Shown here piece after piece: positions 17,226-25,967 of a DNA stretch of 64,000 bases. Positions within the stretch are counted from its first letter, which is position 1. Each line of letters opens with the position of its first letter. The stretch is from Exiguobacterium artemiae 255-15 (lineage in GTDB: Bacteria; Bacillota; Bacilli; Exiguobacteriales; Exiguobacteriaceae): contig NC_010556.1 in NCBI RefSeq assembly GCF_000019905.1, positions 2,258,001 through 2,322,000 of the forward strand. The letters are read 5' to 3'. The notes under the pieces are model-generated. The model was not told the DNA's origin. It saw nothing but the letters and a program-made list of their open reading frames with translations, and ran no database searches. A program made the translations under genes and the position numbers.

Positions 17226-17254
17226 TTAACAAAGTACTCTCTTTTCCTTATACT
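17226..17254 (+). promoter_or_regulatory. sigma-A promoter driving the structured element at 17.3 kb
   Basis: TTAACA (17226-17231), exactly 17 nt, then TATACT (17249-17254). It lies after the ptsI terminator and points into the structured repeat, with no coding gene downstream on this strand. Expected transcript start is about 17261. Confidence 0.7.
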
Positions 17255-17283
17255 TTGTGCGGGAACTCGGATTAGCCTACGTC

Positions 17284-17436
17284 GAAATCATCCCTCCCTG
17301 CACTCGCTTTCCTCAGGCGAGACACAAGCCAGTTTTCCTGCCCAGTGTGGGCAGAAAAGCGGGTCTTGTTTTTCTCTGACAGCGCAGTTTGCACGTGCGC
17401 TTTTTCCTGTAAGAGTCTCGTGCATCGAATGATTTC
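17284..17436 (+). ncRNA. structured repeat element, copy A (candidate RNA)
   Basis: Closing stem GAAATCAT (17284-17291) with ATGATTTC (17429-17436). Inside: CTCGC/GCGAG hairpin (17303-17307 with 17317-17321), ACAAG/CTTGT (17324-17328 with 17365-17369), an apical CTGCCC/GGGCAG hairpin, and AGCGCA/TGCGCT (17381-17386 with 17396-17401) followed by TTTTTCC. It shares the cores GAGACACAAGCC, CGGGTCTTG and CTGACAGCGCA with copy B at 63.4 kb (minus) and more distantly with copy C at 63.2 kb. It has its own promoter, no ORF, and is not a known RNA class to me. This element accounts for most of the 336-bp ptsI-MFS gap. Confidence 0.65.
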
Positions 17437-17443
17437 AAACAAC

Positions 17444-17484
17444 AAAAAAAGGAAAGCGGATTCGACATCCCCTTTCCTTTTTTG
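17444..17484. terminator. bidirectional terminator upstream of 17.5 kb
   Basis: AAAAAAAGGAAAG pairs with CTTTCCTTTTTTG. It terminates the MFS gene on the minus strand and could end the copy A transcript on the plus strand. Confidence 0.85.
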
Positions 17485-17516
17485 TTGATGCTTAACTAAA
17501 CAGATTTACCTACATG

Positions 17517-19028
17517 TTATGCTTGCTTTGTTTTCGGTCGTTCACCTTGTCCTTCTTTTAACGTCGGGCGTTCATTGCCCATCAGGCAGACAAAGACGAC
17601 ACCGAGTACGGCTGGAATCAATGCCCACAGATAGACCGACGAAATTGATTCGGCACGTGACGATTTGATCGCATTCGCTACTTCCGGCGGCATTTTCGCA
17701 AGGGCTGAAGCCGTCGGGAATTGTCCGCCATCCGGTGCGTTTCCACCCGGCAACTGTTCACTGATCGTCGATGAGAAGGTCCGCGATTGGACGATGCCAA
17801 GGACGGTAACACCGAGCGTCATGCCGATCGTTCGGAACGTCGACCCCATTGATGTGGCCGCACCCCGTCGTTGCATCTCAATCCCGTTGATACTTGCCAG
17901 GTTGAGTAACGAGAAGCTGAAGCCGACACCAAATCCTAAAATGATCATATAGATTGTGATGGCGGTACGCGATGTTTCAAGCGACATCGTACTTAAGAGA
18001 TACACTCCTAACAAGAAGAAGACCGCTGAGACAAGCATGACATTCCGGAATCCGTATTTATTCGGTAATCGTCCGCCGAGCTGGGCGGAGACAACGGATG
18101 CAATCAGCATCGGCATCAAGATCAGACCCGAGTTGGTCGCACTGCCCCCGAAGACACCTTGGACAAAAATCGGAATGAAGACACTGGCAGAGATGAAGAC
18201 AAAACCGTAAAAGAAGGCTACGCCTTGTGTCGCCGCAAACAGTTGCCGTCTAAATAAACTGAACGTGATGACAGGGTCCGCTGCCCGGCGTTCGATGAAC
18301 CCGAAGACGATGAAGGCAACAAGCGCCCCGCCAAATAAACCGAGAATTTGCGGTGAGTTCCACGCATAGTCTTTTCCGCCCATCTCAAGGGCCAGCAAGA
18401 ACAAAACAAGTCCTGCCACTAACGTCACAGCACCGGCATAATCGATTTTTTGTGTCCGGTGAATCGGTGACTCCTTGTAAAACAGAGAAACAAGGGCAAG
18501 CGCCAATAATCCGAGGGGAATATTGATGTAAAAGACCCAACGCCAGTTGATGGCATCTGTTAAGACGGCACCCAGCAACGGACCAAAAATACTTGAAATT
18601 CCGAAGACGGCCCCGAACAAACCACTGACTTTCCCACGTTTTTCAGGCGGGAAAATATCAAAGATGATGGTAAAGGCAATCGGCATTAACGCTCCGCCAC
18701 CCAAACCTTGAATCGCACGATACACGGAAAGTTCAACAATCGAGTCTGCCATTCCACACAGGATACTCCCTGTGATGAACAGCAACATGCCGAATAAGAA
18801 GAATCGCTTCCGCCCGTACATATCACTTAACTTACCAAAGATCGGCATCCCCGCTACAGTCGCAATCATGTAAGCCGATGTGACCCACGCATATTGGTCG
18901 AAGCCGTTTAATTCGCTGACAATCGTCGGCATCGCTGTCGCAACAATCGTATTATCCATTGCTGCCACTAAAATCCCGATCAGTAATCCTAACACGACAT
19001 AACGTGTTTTTGTCGAAGTCGTAGCCAT
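17517..19028 (-). CDS. MFS drug:H+ antiporter, DHA2 (14-TM, EmrB/QacA type)
   Basis: A 503-residue multidrug-type exporter. Motif A is GKLSDMYGRKRFFLFG after TM2, and motif C-like GAVFGISSIFGPLLGAVLTD lies in TM5. Asp and Arg in AAMDNTIV and YRAIQGLGGG fit DHA2 proteins. About 14 hydrophobic segments are seen, with a large loop before the last one (about residues 425-470). The ATG follows AAAGAGGTGAGTCG. It stands alone, convergent with element A. Substrate unknown. Confidence 0.9.
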   Translation of the reverse strand: MATTSTKTRYVVLGLLIGILVAAMDNTIVATAMPTIVSELNGFDQYAWVTSAYMIATVAGMPIFGKLSDMYGRKRFFLFGMLLFITGSILCGMADSIVELSVYRAIQGLGGGALMPIAFTIIFDIFPPEKRGKVSGLFGAVFGISSIFGPLLGAVLTDAINWRWVFYINIPLGLLALALVSLFYKESPIHRTQKIDYAGAVTLVAGLVLFLLALEMGGKDYAWNSPQILGLFGGALVAFIVFGFIERRAADPVITFSLFRRQLFAATQGVAFFYGFVFISASVFIPIFVQGVFGGSATNSGLILMPMLIASVVSAQLGGRLPNKYGFRNVMLVSAVFFLLGVYLLSTMSLETSRTAITIYMIILGFGVGFSFSLLNLASINGIEMQRRGAATSMGSTFRTIGMTLGVTVLGIVQSRTFSSTISEQLPGGNAPDGGQFPTASALAKMPPEVANAIKSSRAESISSVYLWALIPAVLGVVFVCLMGNERPTLKEGQGERPKTKQA

Positions 19029-19130
19029 CGACTCACCTCTTTCTTATCAAAAAATAGCTAATCTTCATAATAGCTTATTCATTGTATCATCATATGTGCA
19101 AAATCTCATCGTTAAATGTTCACGGAATAC

Positions 19131-19163
19131 AAAAAAAACACGACTCCAAAATCGGAGCCGTGT
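19131..19163 (-). terminator. terminator of the IICBA gene
   Basis: ACACGGCTCCG/GGAGTCGTGT hairpin on the minus strand followed by eight U, 15 bp past the stop at 19178. Confidence 0.9.
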
Positions 19164-19177
19164 TCAGCATCCACTTC

Positions 19178-21283
19178 TTATTTAATGTCATACGAAATCT
19201 TTTCACCCGCTTCAACGGTTTTACCAACATCAACGGAGACTTTCCGGTCGCCGCTGTTCGTGACGATGATTGGTGTGAGCAATGATGGGACAAGTGGTCG
19301 GATTTGTTCCAGATCGACGTTCAATAACGGTGAACCTGGTTCGACCCGGTCGCCGGCTTTCGCGAGCGCTTCAAATCCTTTTCCTTCGAGCGATACTGTA
19401 TCAATACCGATATGAATCAAAATTTCATCCCCGTTATCGGCCAAAATACCAATCGCATGTTTGGTCGGGAAGAAGGTCGTAATTTCACCGGAAACAGGTG
19501 ACACGACATATCCTTCCGTCGGTTCGATGGCATAACCGTCACCCATCATCCGTCCGGAGAAGACTTGATCCGGTACATCATCGAGAGAACGAATCACACC
19601 GCTGAGTGGCGAGACGTATCCTTCGCTCGGGACATAGGCACCATCTGTTCCGGCTAATCCGGACCGGTCATCTGTCCGGTTTTCCGTCCGTGCTTCCGCG
19701 CCTGTCGGAACCTGCGGAATCGGATCGGCTTCCGGTTTGACTGGTGGTTGATAATTCGGATCGTTCATGATTTCTGCCATCTCAGTCTTGATACCGTCCG
19801 ATTTCGGACCGAAGATAGCCTGAACGTTATCCCCGACTTCGAGGACACCGGCAGCACCCAACTGTTTCAAGCGCTCTTTATTGACACCGGATTTATCATT
19901 GACGGTAATCCGGAGCCGTGTGATACAGGCATCCAAATGTTTGATATTGGAAGGTCCGCCAAATGCCTGGAGAATTTCATATGGCAATTCACCAGCTGTC
20001 GCACCGGCTGTCGCTGCCCCTTCCTGAATCGCTTCACGTCCAGGAATCTTCAGATCAAATTTCTGGATGACGAAACGGAAGCCGAAGTAATAAATGACCG
20101 CGAAGACAAGACCGACCGGAATGACGAGCCACCAGGAGGTTCGGTTTGGTAAAATACCGAACAACGTATAGTCAATCAATCCTCCGGAGAAGGTCATCCC
20201 GATCTTGACGTTTAAGATGTCCATGATCATGAATGACAATCCGGCAAACACAGCGTGAACTGCAAACAATAACGGGGCAACGAATACGAATGAAAACTCG
20301 ACAGGTTCAGTAATCCCTGTCAGGAAAGAAGTCAGGGCAGCCGAGAAGTATAACCCTTCAACCGCTTTCCGGCGATCCTTCGCAACCGTATGATACATCG
20401 CAAGACACGCAGCAGGAAGTCCAAACATCATGAACGGGTATTTCCCGGTCATATACGTTCCGGCTGTAAATGGAACACCATCTTTTAACTGGGCGAAGAA
20501 GATCCGCTGATCCCCGTTAACGAGATTACCGGCTTTATCGGTATATTCACCGAACTGGAACCAAAAACTTGAATACCAAATATGGTGGAGACCAAACGGA
20601 ATGAGAGAACGTTCGACTAATCCAAAGATGAAGGCAGATAACGTTTCGTTTGATTCGATGATGGTTTTCGAGAACGTATTGATCCCCGTCCCGATTGGTG
20701 GCCAAATATAAGACAGGGCAAAACCAGCGACTAAACTGAATAGCGCTGTAGCAATCGGTACAAATCGTTTACCGGCAAAGAATCCAAGGAAATCCGGAAG
20801 TTTAATCTTAAAGAATTTATTATAGCTGTACGCCGCAATCAACCCGGCGATAATCCCTCCGAACACCCCCATTTGCAGGGTCGGAATTCCTAAAACGGTC
20901 GCATACGATAAATCACTCGATTTTTGTGCTTCTGTAATCTTTTCAGGCGTAATCTGTAAAAATGAACTGATAACTTTGTTCATGATCAGGAATCCGACGA
21001 TTGCGGCCAATCCTGCGACCCCTTCACCGTTCGCAAGACCAATCGCAACCCCGACGGCAAACAGTAATCCTAAGTTGGCAAAGATGATATCCCCTGCATC
21101 CTGCATGACCCGCCAAATGACGACCAGTGCGTCATTTTCGAGAAACGGAAGATACTGCGTCAGATTCGGGTTTTGAAACGCCGTACCAAACGCCAGGAGC
21201 AACCCCGCTGCCGGTAGGATTGCGACCGGTAACATCAAAGCTTTACCGATCCGTTGCAATACACCGAACACATTTTTCCACAT
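19178..21283 (-). CDS. PTS glucose/N-acetylglucosamine-type transporter, EIICBA
   Basis: Imports and phosphorylates a hexose at the membrane. The 701 residues run EIIC (about 1-400; start [20 protein letters not shown], ten hydrophobic segments, sugar-site block [12 protein letters not shown]), then EIIB (about 430-505; phosphorylated cysteine in [10 protein letters not shown]), then EIIA (about 555-690; PTKHAIG and the phospho-histidine in [10 protein letters not shown]). AAAGGAGGGAAATCACTG precedes the ATG. It is a close paralogue of the adjacent 507-residue IICB but less codon-biased. Glucose or GlcNAc specificity cannot be settled from sequence. Confidence 0.92.
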   Translation of the reverse strand: MWKNVFGVLQRIGKALMLPVAILPAAGLLLAFGTAFQNPNLTQYLPFLENDALVVIWRVMQDAGDIIFANLGLLFAVGVAIGLANGEGVAGLAAIVGFLIMNKVISSFLQITPEKITEAQKSSDLSYATVLGIPTLQMGVFGGIIAGLIAAYSYNKFFKIKLPDFLGFFAGKRFVPIATALFSLVAGFALSYIWPPIGTGINTFSKTIIESNETLSAFIFGLVERSLIPFGLHHIWYSSFWFQFGEYTDKAGNLVNGDQRIFFAQLKDGVPFTAGTYMTGKYPFMMFGLPAACLAMYHTVAKDRRKAVEGLYFSAALTSFLTGITEPVEFSFVFVAPLLFAVHAVFAGLSFMIMDILNVKIGMTFSGGLIDYTLFGILPNRTSWWLVIPVGLVFAVIYYFGFRFVIQKFDLKIPGREAIQEGAATAGATAGELPYEILQAFGGPSNIKHLDACITRLRITVNDKSGVNKERLKQLGAAGVLEVGDNVQAIFGPKSDGIKTEMAEIMNDPNYQPPVKPEADPIPQVPTGAEARTENRTDDRSGLAGTDGAYVPSEGYVSPLSGVIRSLDDVPDQVFSGRMMGDGYAIEPTEGYVVSPVSGEITTFFPTKHAIGILADNGDEILIHIGIDTVSLEGKGFEALAKAGDRVEPGSPLLNVDLEQIRPLVPSLLTPIIVTNSGDRKVSVDVGKTVEAGEKISYDIK

Positions 21284-21373
21284 CAGTGATTTCCCTCCTT
21301 TTTTTGACCAAACTACTTACTTCATACCCTTAATGTTTCTTGCGCAAAACTATTTGTCTGATGTTTCTTTCCA

Positions 21374-21410
21374 CAAAAAAAGAGCCTTCCCAAATTGGGA
21401 AAGCTCTTTT
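21374..21410 (-). terminator. terminator of the IICB gene
   Basis: AAAGAGC-TTTCCC/GGGAAG-GCTCTTT stem with a seven-U tail on the minus strand, immediately after the stop at 21416. Confidence 0.9.
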
Positions 21411-21415
21411 AAATA

Positions 21416-22939
21416 TTAGACTGACTTTTCTTGTTTACGTGAGTTGATGACGGCTTGAATCTCAGATTTAATGTTATCTGATTTTGGTCCGTAGATGGCT
21501 TGAACGTTGTTACCAACTTCAAGTACTCCAGCCGCACCTAATTTTTTCAATTCGTTTTTATCAACTTTTGATTTATCAAGAACTTCAACACGAAGACGTG
21601 TGATACATGCGTCAAGGTGTTTGATGTTTGATTCAGAACCGAGTGCATCAAGGATACCAGCTGCGAGTTCAGAACCTTGTGCCATTGATGTCTCTTGTAC
21701 TTCGTCTTCACGACCTGGTGTTTTCAAGTTGAACTTGCGGATTGCGAAACGGAATCCGACGTAGTAAACAACTGCAAGAACAAGACCGACGACGATGACG
21801 AGCCACCACTGCGTGCGTCCTGGAAGGACACCGAAGAGAAGGAAGTCAATCAATCCACCTGAGAATGTCATACCGATTTTAACGTTCAACAATTGCATTG
21901 TCATGAACGAAAGACCTGCGAAGACTGCGTGAACTGCGAACAAGATCGGAGCAACGAACAAGAATGCGAATTCGATTGGCTCTGTGATACCTGTCAAGAA
22001 AGCTGTAAGTGCTGCTGATCCAAGAAGACCACCAACGACTGCGCGACGCTCTGGGCGTGCTTCATGGTACATAGCAAGTGCTGCTGCAGGAAGACCGAAC
22101 ATCATGAACGGGAATTTACCAGTCATGAATGTACCAGCTGTCAATGCAACGTTATCTTTCAACTGAGCGAAGAAGATCGCTTGGTCACCGTGAACAACTG
22201 TGCCGGCTTTGTTCGTGTAAGAACCGAACTCGAACCAGAATGGTGCGTAGAAGATATGGTGAAGACCAAATGGAATCAATGAACGTTCAATGAGACCAAA
22301 GACGAATGCTGCAAGAGTCGGGTTTTTCTCCATCATGAAGTGGGAGAATGTGTTCAATCCGTCTTGAGCGAACGGCCAAACGAAAACAAGTACAAGACCT
22401 GCGAATAATGAAACAACTGCTGTAACGATTGGAACAAAACGTTTTCCTGCGAAGAATCCGAGGAACTGCGGCAATTCGAGATTATGATACTTCCCGTAGG
22501 CCCAGGCTGCGATTAAACCGATGATGATACCACCGAAAACCCCTGTTTGAAGTGTCGGGATACCGAGTACGTTAGAGTACCCTTGTCCGTTAGCGACCAT
22601 TTCTGGTGTAACGCCGAGCCAAACGCTCATTGTTTTGTTCATGATCAGGAATCCGACGATGGCTGCAAGTCCGGCTGCGCCGTCCCCTGCTAATCCGATC
22701 GCGACACCGACCGCGAATAAGAGTGCTAAGTTACCGAAGATGATATCTCCGGCTGCTTCCATCAATTTTGCAACCTTGATGACTGCATCATTTTTTAAGA
22801 ACTCGAGTTTTGACGTCAAGTTCGGATTTTGCATCGCGTTACCGAATCCAAGTAAGATCCCGGCAGCAGGCAAAATCGCAACAGGAAGCATCAACGCTTT
22901 ACCAACACGTTGAAGAACAGCGAAAATCTGTTTGAACAT
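21416..22939 (-). CDS. ptsG: PTS glucose-type transporter, EIICB, GlcT-controlled
   Basis: A 507-residue membrane EIIC (start [18 protein letters not shown]; about 10 hydrophobic segments to residue 400; [12 protein letters not shown]) fused to EIIB (phospho-cysteine in [14 protein letters not shown]). There is no EIIA domain, so it needs EIIA from elsewhere, possibly from the neighbouring IICBA. Strong codon bias suggests high expression. The long leader holds a GlcT-type antiterminator/terminator pair, which supports glucose as inducer. AAAGGAGGAAACACAC sets the start. Confidence 0.9.
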   Translation of the reverse strand: MFKQIFAVLQRVGKALMLPVAILPAAGILLGFGNAMQNPNLTSKLEFLKNDAVIKVAKLMEAAGDIIFGNLALLFAVGVAIGLAGDGAAGLAAIVGFLIMNKTMSVWLGVTPEMVANGQGYSNVLGIPTLQTGVFGGIIIGLIAAWAYGKYHNLELPQFLGFFAGKRFVPIVTAVVSLFAGLVLVFVWPFAQDGLNTFSHFMMEKNPTLAAFVFGLIERSLIPFGLHHIFYAPFWFEFGSYTNKAGTVVHGDQAIFFAQLKDNVALTAGTFMTGKFPFMMFGLPAAALAMYHEARPERRAVVGGLLGSAALTAFLTGITEPIEFAFLFVAPILFAVHAVFAGLSFMTMQLLNVKIGMTFSGGLIDFLLFGVLPGRTQWWLVIVVGLVLAVVYYVGFRFAIRKFNLKTPGREDEVQETSMAQGSELAAGILDALGSESNIKHLDACITRLRVEVLDKSKVDKNELKKLGAAGVLEVGNNVQAIYGPKSDNIKSEIQAVINSRKQEKSV

Positions 22940-22999
22940 GTGTGTTTCCTCCTTTTGATGTACGAGCTAAGAATAAGGAATAATACCAATGACAGGTCG

Positions 23000-23019
23000 A
23001 AAAAAGTCAGACATCTGAC
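23000..23019 (-). terminator. second, RAT-independent terminator in the ptsG leader
   Basis: On the minus strand GTCAG-ATGT-CTGAC followed by six U. It lies between the GlcT-controlled terminator and the ptsG ribosome site and does not overlap the antiterminator sequence. Confidence 0.6.
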
Positions 23020-23031
23020 CGATTTTCACAG

Positions 23032-23143
23032 AAAAAAATCAGGCACGAGCGGATTGTAGACAAAATACACTTATCCCGTAAAAATAACGGAAATAAATCA
23101 TCTTGCCCGACATCCCACTCATGCCTGATCGTATCAGTAACAC
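23032..23143 (-). promoter_or_regulatory. GlcT RNA antiterminator (RAT) and overlapping terminator
   Basis: On the minus strand GTTACTGATACGATCAGGC begins the RAT, at about 23114-23143. The downstream terminator pairs ATCAGGCATGAG-GGGAT with ATCCGCTCGTGCCTGAT and ends in seven U (23032-23038). The 5' arm of the terminator overlaps the RAT, so bound GlcT would prevent termination and allow ptsG expression, as in B. subtilis ptsG. Confidence 0.88.
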
Positions 23144-23156
23144 GTAGTCCGTGCGG

Positions 23157-24014
23157 TCATTTACCTAAATCGTACTGCACTAAGCGTTGCAGATGCATCG
23201 TAAGATACGTCGCTTCACCGCGCGGTACCGCTTTCTTCAACTGACGTTCCATGATGGACATCAGCTCCCAAGCAGTATCATAGCACAGCGGATATTCTTC
23301 GCGCAATAGCTTTTCTACTTTTTCTGGCGCCTCTAGGTACTCCCCATTGGAAACCCTTTCAATCGCTGAACGCAAGTGCCGGATTAAACGCTTGTAATCC
23401 AGTGATTTCCGGTCGATTTTAATCTGTAATCGTTGTTCAATATGACTGGCAATCAATCCGACCAATTGATGATGCCGGTTCACTTCGAGGACATCTTTGA
23501 AGTTCGTCGCCGAGTGAATATGAAGGGCGATAAATCCTGTTTCGGCCGGAGGTAAATAAAAGTTCATCTCGGCACTGATGAATTCGACGATTTCTTCAGC
23601 GAGCGCATACTCTTCCGGATATAACGCTTCCGTTTCCGCAAGAAACGGATTTGTGACTTCCATTCCCTGTTCGAGCCGCTTGAACGTAAACGTCAAATGG
23701 TCCGTCAATCCGATATGAATGTGCTCATCGACCCGTTTTCCGAATCGCGTTTCGATCATTGAAACGATCTCATTCATCAAAGCGATGAAGTTTTCATCCA
23801 GATGTCCGACAAGCGCCTTGTACTGCGCTTGCTCGTCTTTATCTTTTAACGTATACACTTTTTCCAATTTATCAAGATCCGTTAGTTGATCGCCTGGCTT
23901 CCGACCGAAGCCAATCCCTTTTGCGAGGATAATGACTTCCTGGTTGGCACCAGTCGAACAAATGACGACATTATTATTTAAGACTTTGATAACGTGGTAC
24001 ATTTGTTTATCCAT
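23157..24014 (-). CDS. glcT: BglG-family transcription antiterminator, GlcT
   Basis: A 285-residue RNA-binding antiterminator. The N-terminal CAT domain (about residues 5-58; MYHVIKVLNNNVVICS, ILAKGIGFGRKPGD) binds the RAT. Two PTS-regulation domains follow, with conserved His in EHIHIGLTDHL (PRD1, about 95-105) and in HIHSATNF and TMHLQRL. PRD phosphorylation by PTS proteins would switch it off without substrate. GAGAG just before ATG supports the start; a second ATG four codons on is possible. It sits directly upstream of its target, ptsG. Confidence 0.92.
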   Translation of the reverse strand: MDKQMYHVIKVLNNNVVICSTGANQEVIILAKGIGFGRKPGDQLTDLDKLEKVYTLKDKDEQAQYKALVGHLDENFIALMNEIVSMIETRFGKRVDEHIHIGLTDHLTFTFKRLEQGMEVTNPFLAETEALYPEEYALAEEIVEFISAEMNFYLPPAETGFIALHIHSATNFKDVLEVNRHHQLVGLIASHIEQRLQIKIDRKSLDYKRLIRHLRSAIERVSNGEYLEAPEKVEKLLREEYPLCYDTAWELMSIMERQLKKAVPRGEATYLTMHLQRLVQYDLGK

Positions 24015-24088
24015 TCGCTCTCAACCCTATCTGCTCTTACACATTTTTTTAAAGACACTGATTTTATTATAACGTGTTTTCACATACT

Positions 24089-24117
24089 AAAAAAGCCTAC
24101 TCACTCAAGTAGACTTT
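24089..24117 (-). terminator. terminator of yuiB
   Basis: AAGTCTACTT/AGTAGGCTT-type imperfect stem on the minus strand followed by UUUU, overlapping the yuiB stop region. Confidence 0.7.
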
Positions 24118-24433
24118 AAAACATTTGGTAACCGCTCTTACGCAGGAAGCGAATTGACATTCCGGCGATGATGATTCCGGCAAGACCGGCAACGAACATC
24201 GTGATATCCGCCGTCTGCAGACCCATGATGCGTTCCCCGAGTTTCGGGATTGCTTCACGCGCATTCGTGAAATAATCCAGTGTCGACTGATTATCAATCA
24301 TCATGATGATGATAATCGGATACAGGACAAGCATGATCCACGTACTGCGTAACAACATGTTTAAGATAAAACCGATACTAAAGAACATGACGAGATATAG
24401 AACACTCCCGATCACGGCTTGAATGATATGCAT
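24116..24433 (-). CDS. yuiB: YuiB-like membrane protein
   Basis: A 105-residue protein with three hydrophobic segments (about residues 5-30, 33-45 and 78-92). The block FILNMLLRSTWIMLVLYPIII and the C-terminal RKSGYQMF match B. subtilis YuiB closely as remembered. Function unknown. AAGGGGGAACATT sets ATG 24433; the longer frame from 24487 would overlap the previous gene's terminator region. It lies 81 bp behind the NADH dehydrogenase, as yuiB lies near yumB in Bacillus. Confidence 0.85.
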   Translation of the reverse strand: MHIIQAVIGSVLYLVMFFSIGFILNMLLRSTWIMLVLYPIIIIMMIDNQSTLDYFTNAREAIPKLGERIMGLQTADITMFVAGLAGIIIAGMSIRFLRKSGYQMF

Positions 24434-24514
24434 AATGTTCCCCCTTTGAATCTCTTTTAGTATAACCGACAAAAAAGGCAAATGCACGAGTGTACATTTG
24501 CCTAAAACGTGAAC

Positions 24515-25726
24515 TTAGAATTTACCTTTTTTGATGGCAAGACCAATCTTTTTAAGCTCAAGGAAATGTTTGTTGTCGATGACTTTTTTCATGAACGATG
24601 CGTTACGGCCGTAAATCTTCTTACCGAAGACCATTCCGATTCCATCTTTATGACCAAGTGAAGCGACAGTTCCTTTGTTCTCGTATGTGAATGTCGATGT
24701 TTGACGTCCACCGATGAGTGCAGCAATGTTTTCAGCCACTTTATGTGCCTGTTGTGTTGCGATTTGTGCTGTCGGCGGGTATGGGCGGTTTGAAGCCGGA
24801 TCCATAACAGCTGAACAGTCACCGATCATGAAGACATTTTCATGCCCAGGAACGCGGAGGTCTTCTTGAACGACAACACGGTTACGCATTGCTTCAAAAC
24901 CAGACGCTGCAACAACAGGGTTACCGCTGACGCCACCAGTCCAGATGATTGTGTTCGCTTCGATTGTTTCTGTTGTATCCCCTTGGAGCGGTCCGAATGT
25001 AACGCTGCCCGGTCCACATTCCTTGATGCCGTTACCGAGTTTAAACTCGATGCCTTGGCGCTCAAGCCATTTATGTGCGTAGTTTACGAGATCTGCATCG
25101 AATCCTGGAAGAACAGTCGGTGCAGCTTCGATGTTGACGACACGAACGAGTTCGCGCGGGATGTCATATTGTTTGCAAAGTTCAGGAATCCGGTTGACGA
25201 GCTCACCCATGAACTCGATACCCGTGAACCCAGCGCCACCGACGACGATCGTCAAGAGTGAACGGTTTGTTGAACCTGTCGTTTTGTACTCTGCGAATGA
25301 GTAGTCGATGTGCTCTTTGATTTTACGGACACTGTTCAATGAACTGATTGTTAGAGCGTTCTCTTTCAATCCTTTGATTCCGAATGTTTCAGGAACTCCG
25401 CCGAGTGCCACGACGACATAATCGTAAGGGACTGTTCCACCGTCGACGAGTTTCACTGTGTTGCTTGCTGTATCGACTTTTTCGACGATTCCTTTTACAA
25501 GCTTGACGCGTGAAGGGTTGATGACATCGTTGATATAGATACGCGCTTGTTCAGCAGACATCGTACCTGCTGCTGGTTCATGTAGCCACGTTGTTTGGTA
25601 ATGGTAATCGTGCTTGTTGATTAATGTGATGTTGGCTTGGTCGACGCCAAGTTTCTTTTGAAGGTTGACTGCTGTGATCAATCCACCGTAGCCGGCTCCA
25701 AGAATAACAATGTTTGGTGTGTTCAT
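24515..25726 (-). CDS. ndh: type II NADH dehydrogenase (Ndh, YumB/YjlD-like)
   Basis: A 403-residue, single-subunit, non-proton-pumping NADH:menaquinone oxidoreductase at the inner membrane face. The FAD Rossmann motif is IVILGAGYGGL (about residues 5-15). The NADH motif is VVGGAGFTGIEFMGEL (about 165-180), and FMIGDCSAVMD contacts FAD. NRPYPPTAQIATQQA is the quinone-site region of the family. ATG 25726 follows AGGGGTATCAGAAC. A Rex-like operator 32 bp upstream suggests control by NADH/NAD+ ratio. Confidence 0.92.
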   Translation of the reverse strand: MNTPNIVILGAGYGGLITAVNLQKKLGVDQANITLINKHDYHYQTTWLHEPAAGTMSAEQARIYINDVINPSRVKLVKGIVEKVDTASNTVKLVDGGTVPYDYVVVALGGVPETFGIKGLKENALTISSLNSVRKIKEHIDYSFAEYKTTGSTNRSLLTIVVGGAGFTGIEFMGELVNRIPELCKQYDIPRELVRVVNIEAAPTVLPGFDADLVNYAHKWLERQGIEFKLGNGIKECGPGSVTFGPLQGDTTETIEANTIIWTGGVSGNPVVAASGFEAMRNRVVVQEDLRVPGHENVFMIGDCSAVMDPASNRPYPPTAQIATQQAHKVAENIAALIGGRQTSTFTYENKGTVASLGHKDGIGMVFGKKIYGRNASFMKKVIDNKHFLELKKIGLAIKKGKF

Positions 25727-25757
25727 GTTCTGATACCCCTTACGCATAATAGTTTTG

Positions 25758-25775
25758 TTGTGATTTTCTTCACAT
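25758..25775 (-). promoter_or_regulatory. Rex-like operator upstream of ndh
   Basis: The minus strand reads ATGTGAAGAAAATCACAA, 12 of 14 defined positions of the Rex consensus TTGTGAA-N4-TTCACAA. It lies 32 bp before the ndh start. Rex represses ndh in B. subtilis until NADH rises, so the site makes biological sense. Confidence 0.7.
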
Positions 25776-25907
25776 TCAATTGCAGATAAATGCTCAAAAA
25801 CTTTGTTCAAATAATGTTCACACGTCTATACGTTTATTGAACCATTTTCTATCATAGATTGCAAAGGGAAATTATGCAAACCCAAAAAAATGTGAGATGT
25901 CCCGTAC

Positions 25908-25938
25908 TTGCAACATCGAACCCTACTTCCTATATAAT
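25908..25938 (+). promoter_or_regulatory. yumC promoter
   Basis: TTGCAA, 17 nt, TATATA (overlapping TATAAT) 30 bp before the yumC start. Confidence 0.75.
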
Positions 25939-25967
25939 AGAGGTATCCAATTTTAGGAGGGACTCAG

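Noticed and set aside
17284-17436. MITE or simple IS remnant
   Set aside because: Terminal stem sequences differ completely between copies while staying complementary, and no target duplication or transposase-end similarity was seen.
24515-25810. longer ndh start at 25810
   Set aside because: The extension lacks a ribosome site and would place the Rex-like site inside the coding region.
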